The notes below the pieces were generated by a model, which did not search any database, was not told the origin of the DNA, and saw only the letters and a program-made list of their open reading frames with translations. Positions 7,500-10,394 of a DNA stretch of 10,394 bases are shown in pieces. The DNA lies in contig CAIXSE010000902.1 of the NCBI GenBank assembly GCA_903921965.1, forward strand, positions 1-10,394, given 5' to 3'. Position 1 is the stretch's first letter. Every line of letters starts with the position of its first letter. This DNA comes from an uncultured Thermoleophilia bacterium (GTDB lineage: Bacteria > Actinomycetota > Thermoleophilia > UBA2241). The translations under genes were made by a program, and so were the position numbers.

Positions 7500-8401
7500 G
7501 ACAGCCCCTCGTCCCAGAAGCCGGGGCCGACCGGCTCGGTGAAGTCGCGCTGCGCCACCAGGTAACCCTGCGTGTCGATGGCCAGCGGCAGCTGCGGGAG
7601 CGGCCTGCCGGCCGGCCCGAACACGACCCTGGCGCCGTCGAGCAGGTCGAAGCTCGACTGGTGGCACGGGCACACGAGGCGCTGCGCCTCGTCCTCGTAC
7701 TGCGCCACCACGCAGCCGACGTGGGTGCACACGCGCGAGTAGGCGACGAAGCTCTCGGGGCTCCACGACTCGCGGCCGGGCCGCGGCTTGAAGTCGCCGT
7801 TGACGAAGTGGAACAGGGCGACCTGCGAGTCGGCCGACCCGACGTGTCCCTCGGGGAAGGCGACCAGCGTGCCGCCGGCGGCCAGGGCGTCGCGCGTGAC
7901 CGGCACGCCCTCCGAGTCGACGAGCCGGGCGCCGGGCGTCCAGGCCGTGGTCCGCAGGCTCTTGCGGGGCCGCGGCCCCAGCGACCCGAGCAGCACGACC
8001 TGGCTGACGGCGAACACGGCGCCGCCGGCGACGAGCAGGCGGAACAGGAAGCGGCGGCGGGTGAGCACGCCGGCATCCTGCTCGAGCGCCGTCGCCAGCT
8101 CGTCGCGGCCCTCGGGGTCCTCGTGCGGCACCGGGTACGGGGCCGTGACGACCTCGTCGCCGGCGAGGTCGCGGCCCCACCAGGCGAGAGCAAGGCCGAG
8201 CCCCAGCAGGGCCGCGGCCAGGAAGCCGCCGGTCCAGCCGTTGCCGGCGCCGGCGATGAACGACCAGGCGAAGCCGATGGACGCGGCGATGGTGATGACG
8301 AGGCCGAGCGTCGCCGGCCACGTCGGCGGGCCCGATGGGGGCGCCGGCGTACCCGGCTCCGGCGGCCCCTCGGGCGGGCGGACTGCGTGCTCGTCGCTCA
8401 C
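7496..8401 (-). CDS. qcrA: Rieske iron-sulphur subunit of quinol-cytochrome c reductase
   Basis: Carries the 2Fe-2S cluster that takes the first electron from quinol and passes it to cytochrome cc. The 301-residue protein begins with a Pro-rich cytoplasmic stretch (1-28), then has helices at about 29-50, 56-76 and 117-140. The last is preceded by T-R-R-R-F-L-F (114-120), a good twin-arginine motif. In Streptomyces the three-helix Rieske protein needs Sec for the first helices and Tat for the third, and this sequence has the same plan. Cluster residues are C225-T-H227 and C244-P-C246-H247, with C230 and C246 as the expected disulphide pair. GTG 8401 overlaps the qcrC stop as GTGA, with GGAAGG seven bases upstream. 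This start is preferred to the in-frame ATG at 8506, whose extra 35 residues are Arg-rich and lie inside qcrC. Confidence 0.95.
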   Translation of the reverse strand: MSDEHAVRPPEGPPEPGTPAPPSGPPTWPATLGLVITIAASIGFAWSFIAGAGNGWTGGFLAAALLGLGLALAWWGRDLAGDEVVTAPYPVPHEDPEGRDELATALEQDAGVLTRRRFLFRLLVAGGAVFAVSQVVLLGSLGPRPRKSLRTTAWTPGARLVDSEGVPVTRDALAAGGTLVAFPEGHVGSADSQVALFHFVNGDFKPRPGRESWSPESFVAYSRVCTHVGCVVAQYEDEAQRLVCPCHQSSFDLLDGARVVFGPAGRPLPQLPLAIDTQGYLVAQRDFTEPVGPGFWDEGLS

Positions 8402-9198
8402 GGCACCGCCTTCCGCGACTTCCACGCGAGCCACACGGCGAGCACGACGAGGATCACGAGCCCGAGCCCGCCGAAGAGGCCTTCGGGCACCGGCCCGAGG
8501 TACCACAGGCCGGCGCCGCCGGGAGACTCCGGCTCGATGAGCCGGTCCACGTACAGCGCGACCGAGGTCTGCTGCGTGACGTCGAAGGTGTTGCCGGCGA
8601 AGGCCGGCATCTCACGCCGCCCGAGGATCATGGCGGCGAGCGCCTCGGCGGCCGGGTACTGCGCGATGTCCGGGGCGTTCTGCCCCGCGGTGAGCGCGCC
8701 GCCGCGTCCCGTCGCGCTGTGGCAGCCGGCGCAGTACAGGCGGTACAGGTCGCCGCCGCGGCCCAGCTCGGCCTCGTGCGACGCCGGGTCGGCGATGGAC
8801 GTGGCGACGTATTGCGCTACCGCGTCGATCTGCTCCTGCGTGAGCGCGTCCCTGAACGACGGCATCTGGATGCCGCCCTGCGAGACCATGGGGCCGACAA
8901 GCTCGGCGAAGCCGGCCGGCGCCAGCGGCGGCCCGAACGCGCCTTCGCCCTTCGGGCCGTGACAGCCGGAGCAGTTCTGGAGGAAGACGCCGTCGCCGGT
9001 CGTGGGCTGCCCGGTGGGCTCCGCGGCCGGCGCCGCGACGCTCGAGGCGACGGGCGACGGCGAGGTCGCCGCGAGGGCCGGGGCCGCCGGCAGCGCGGCG
9101 CAGCACGCGGCCAGGACGAGTGTGATCGCGCTACGGCGCACGACCGGGGCTACGCCGCCCCGGCGCTCGCGCCGCCCTCGTCCCCGCCCCCAGCTCAC
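8398..9198 (-). CDS. qcrC: Dihaem cytochrome cc subunit of quinol-cytochrome c reductase
   Basis: Membrane-anchored cytochrome that replaces cytochrome c1 and soluble cytochrome c in actinobacterial complex III, passing electrons from the Rieske cluster to the oxidase. The 266-residue form has a basic leader and hydrophobic core (about 21-43, ending PALA), then two class I haem sites, C76-S-G-C79-H80 with probable M112 (QMPSF) and C156-A-G-C159-H160 with M197 (EMPAF). A single helix at 240-259 and a basic tail anchor the end. The start is uncertain. GTG 9198 has GGGGG eight bases upstream and is my choice. GTG 9141 gives a neat 247-residue protein but has no ribosome binding site. ATG 9333 would add 45 residues unlike a signal sequence and overlaps a candidate -10 element. 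It heads the qcrC-qcrA-qcrB operon, divergent from nuoA. Confidence 0.93.
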   Translation of the reverse strand: MSWGRGRGRRERRGGVAPVVRRSAITLVLAACCAALPAAPALAATSPSPVASSVAAPAAEPTGQPTTGDGVFLQNCSGCHGPKGEGAFGPPLAPAGFAELVGPMVSQGGIQMPSFRDALTQEQIDAVAQYVATSIADPASHEAELGRGGDLYRLYCAGCHSATGRGGALTAGQNAPDIAQYPAAEALAAMILGRREMPAFAGNTFDVTQQTSVALYVDRLIEPESPGGAGLWYLGPVPEGLFGGLGLVILVVLAVWLAWKSRKAVP

Positions 9199-9206
9199 TC
9201 CACAGA

Positions 9207-9211
9207 CCCCC
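9207..9211 (-). promoter_or_regulatory. Likely ribosome binding site of qcrC
   Basis: GGGGG on the minus strand lies eight bases before GTG 9198. It is the only purine-rich match near the candidate qcrC starts and is why 9198 is preferred over 9141. It is a weak match to GGAGG. Confidence 0.35.
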
Positions 9212-9330
9212 GTCTGCTCCCCGCGGGCGCGCAGCTCCACGCGACCGTCACGTCCGGCTCCTGCCCCGTCTGTGCGAAGCAAATGGTGCAAGAGGGGTGA
9301 CAGGAGCCTCTGCCCTTGATAGTGATTGTT

Positions 9331-9359
9331 CATCTACCATGCACTGAACCACACGTAAA
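9331..9359 (-). promoter_or_regulatory. Candidate sigma-70-type promoter for qcrCAB
   Basis: On the minus strand TTTACG (9354-9359) and TAGATG (9331-9336) stand 17 bases apart, each matching four of six positions of the -35 and -10 consensus. They sit in the AT-richest stretch of an otherwise very GC-rich window, between divergent operons. Transcription would start near 9324, giving a leader of about 125 bases before GTG 9198. The -10 covers the ATG at 9333, which argues against that start for qcrC. Confidence 0.35.
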
Positions 9360-9366
9360 GCATGGT
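9336..9366. repeat. Inverted repeat ACCATGC / GCATGGT, possible operator
   Basis: Perfect seven-base arms at 9336-9342 and 9360-9366 are separated by 17 bases, so their centres are 24 bases apart, a little over two helical turns. The repeat spans the spacer and -35 of the candidate qcrC promoter and lies upstream of nuoA. A dimeric regulator bound here could control both operons. No known operator consensus was recognised. Confidence 0.33.
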
Positions 9367-9380
9367 GCGGGGCGACCGAC

Positions 9381-9385
9381 GGAGG
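9381..9385 (+). promoter_or_regulatory. Ribosome binding site of nuoA
   Basis: A full GGAGG lies ten bases before GTG 9396. The spacing is slightly long, but it is the only such site near the beginning of the reading frame and it fixes the start at a GTG. Confidence 0.6.
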
Positions 9386-9395
9386 CGAACGACCG

Positions 9396-9893
9396 GTGGG
9401 GGGGAGCGTCACGGAAGGCCTTCTGGCCATCACCATCTGGCCCGCAGCCCTGTACGCGGTGCTCGTGCTCGGCCTGGCGGCGCTGATCCTCGTGGTCTCG
9501 GCGGTCCTCGGCGAGCGGCGCAGGGCAGGGCGTGACCGCGACACGCAGTACGAGTCCGGGCTCGAGCCCGCCGGACCGCTGCCGCGGCGCCTCTCGGTGG
9601 AGTTCTACCAGGTCGCCCTGTTCTTCGTGATCTTCGACCTGGAGGCCGTGTTCATCTTCGCCTGGGCCGTCAACGCCCGCAGGCTGGGCTGGGCGGGCTA
9701 CGCCGAGGTCGTCGTCTTCGTCGTGCTTCTGCTGGCCGGCCTCGTGTACCTGTGGAAGAGCGGCGGGCTGGACTGGGGTGCGGCCGGCCGCAGGCGCAGG
9801 GCGCGCCTCGCCGCGCGCCTCGAGCACGACGCGGCCGCAGGTGCCGCGCCCGAGGCGTCCGCCGGCGCGGCGCACACGGAGGTCCACCCGTGA
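9396..9893 (+). CDS. nuoA: NADH-quinone oxidoreductase subunit A
   Basis: Small membrane subunit of complex I, at the junction of the membrane arm and the quinone site. The 165-residue protein has three helices (about 14-38, 70-92 and 101-120). The conserved loop reads Y52-E-S-G-L-E-P, where many homologues have Cys in YECG. The second helix carries [17 protein letters not shown] with D81 and E83, acidic residues typical of the family. After residue 124 comes a tail of about 40 residues, first Arg-rich then Ala- and acid-rich, making it longer than the usual 115-147 residues. The GTG start is backed by GGAGG at 9381-9385. The stop overlaps the nuoB start as GTGA, so the two are translationally coupled. 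The rest of the nuo operon presumably continues to the right. Confidence 0.93.
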   Translation: MGGSVTEGLLAITIWPAALYAVLVLGLAALILVVSAVLGERRRAGRDRDTQYESGLEPAGPLPRRLSVEFYQVALFFVIFDLEAVFIFAWAVNARRLGWAGYAEVVVFVVLLLAGLVYLWKSGGLDWGAAGRRRRARLAARLEHDAAAGAAPEASAGAAHTEVHP

Positions 9894-10394
9894 CCCCGCG
9901 CCGCAGCGACAGGCCGTCCCGCACCGGCATGGCGCTCGACGCCATGCTGGAGTCGGAGCAGCCGCTGGTCGCCGGCCCCGACGGCAACATCTTCATGGGC
10001 AGCCTGCAGGGGCTCATCGCCTGGGGCCGCAAGTACTCGCTGTGGCCGTTCGGCTTCGGCCTCTCGTGCTGCTTCGTCGAGATGGCCACGAGCCTCACGC
10101 CGCGTTACGACATCGCCCGCTTCGGCGCCGAGGTGCTGCGCATCTCGCCGCGCGAGGCCGTCGTGATGCTCGTCGCCGGCACCGTGTTCAAGAAGATGGT
10201 GCCCACCATCATCCAGCTGCACCGCCAGATGATGGCGCCGCGCTGGGTGATCAGCATGGGGTCGTGCGCCAACTCCGGCGGCATGTACGACGCCTACAGC
10301 GTCGTGCAGGGCGTCGACTCGTTCCTGCCCGTGGACGTGTACGTCCAGGGCTGCCCGCCGGCGCCGACGGCGCTCATGGAGGGCCTCCTGCTGC
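9890..10394 (+). CDS. nuoB: NADH-quinone oxidoreductase subunit B (partial, right edge)
   Basis: Carries iron-sulphur cluster N2, the last centre before quinone in complex I, and forms part of the quinone pocket. The first 168 residues are present. All four cluster cysteines are visible: the adjacent pair C60-C61 ([10 protein letters not shown]), C126 (MGSCANSGG) and C155 (VQGCPPAPT). Other family signatures are [15 protein letters not shown] and [14 protein letters not shown]. The last cysteine motif reads QGCPPAPT where most homologues have PGCPPRPE, so a usually conserved Pro, Arg and Glu are replaced. GTG 9890 overlaps the nuoA stop by four bases, with GGAGG seven bases upstream (9878-9882). 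The first 30 or so residues are variable and not characteristic. The gene runs off the window. Confidence 0.95.
   Translation, partial: MTPRRSDRPSRTGMALDAMLESEQPLVAGPDGNIFMGSLQGLIAWGRKYSLWPFGFGLSCCFVEMATSLTPRYDIARFGAEVLRISPREAVVMLVAGTVFKKMVPTIIQLHRQMMAPRWVISMGSCANSGGMYDAYSVVQGVDSFLPVDVYVQGCPPAPTALMEGLLL

Noticed and set aside
5004..7565. An 853-codon plus-strand frame across the coxB start, ctaB and qcrB
   Set aside because: It overlaps three well-identified genes in other frames and has low-complexity composition without motifs.
5173..8193. A 1006-codon minus-strand frame across qcrA, qcrB and ctaB
   Set aside because: It is out of frame with Rieske and cytochrome b and antisense to ctaB. 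The product is Arg/Pro/Ala-rich with no domain.
9316..9321. TTGATA as a plus-strand -35 for nuoA
   Set aside because: It resembles a -35 box, but no acceptable -10 hexamer lies 16-18 bases downstream.
9317..9330. Possible FNR/CRP-like site near TTGAT
   Set aside because: The second half-site ATCAA is missing at the right spacing.
9199..9333. Extension of qcrC to ATG 9333
   Set aside because: The extra 45 residues do not resemble a signal peptide, the ATG has no clear ribosome binding site, and it falls within a candidate -10 element.
1..10394. tRNA, rRNA, CRISPR, insertion sequence or phage genes
   Set aside because: No tRNA-like cloverleaf, rRNA core, regularly spaced repeats, transposase or phage motifs were seen. 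Nearly all bases belong to respiratory genes.

Overview
The window is a dense, very GC-rich stretch of bacterial chromosome that encodes much of an aerobic electron transport chain. I see nine protein genes, one of them cut by the right edge, and no mobile elements, CRISPR arrays, tRNAs or rRNAs. Several traits point to the Actinomycetota or a nearby high-GC lineage: the order qcrC-qcrA-qcrB, a membrane-anchored dihaem cytochrome cc, a Rieske protein with three predicted membrane helices and a Tat-like motif before the third, and a cytochrome b with PDWY instead of PEWY. The oxidase is not of the usual actinobacterial layout. It is caa3-type, with a cytochrome c domain on subunit II and subunits I and III fused, as in Thermus. 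A deep-branching class such as Thermoleophilia or Rubrobacteria is my guess, not a demonstrated assignment.

Layout, left to right. Positions 82-5215, minus strand: a three-gene operon read coxB, then fused coxA-coxC, then a CopC-CopD-YtkA-like copper protein, with each stop codon overlapping the next start. Positions 5254-6093, plus strand: ctaB, haem O synthase, divergent from coxB across only 38 bases. Positions 6094-6137: a short convergent gap inside a GC-rich hairpin that includes both stop codons. Positions 6138-9198, minus strand: qcrC-qcrA-qcrB with four-base GTGA overlaps. Positions 9199-9395: the only sizeable intergenic region, partly AT-richer than its surroundings, with a candidate promoter and an inverted repeat. 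From 9396, plus strand: nuoA and nuoB (partial), the start of a complex I operon.

Together the genes describe the path NADH to quinone (Nuo), quinol to cytochrome cc (Qcr), then to the c haem, CuA, haem a and haem a3-CuB of the oxidase, with one haem A biosynthesis step (ctaB) and a likely copper supply protein alongside. Sequence motifs suggest menaquinone as the quinone. Haem A synthase (ctaA), a separate subunit IV gene and an SCO-type copper chaperone are not in the window. I did not find a novel defence or mobile system. The most notable points are the I/III fusion with a two-helix insert, the coexistence of cytochrome cc with a caa3 subunit II, and the compact regulatory regions.
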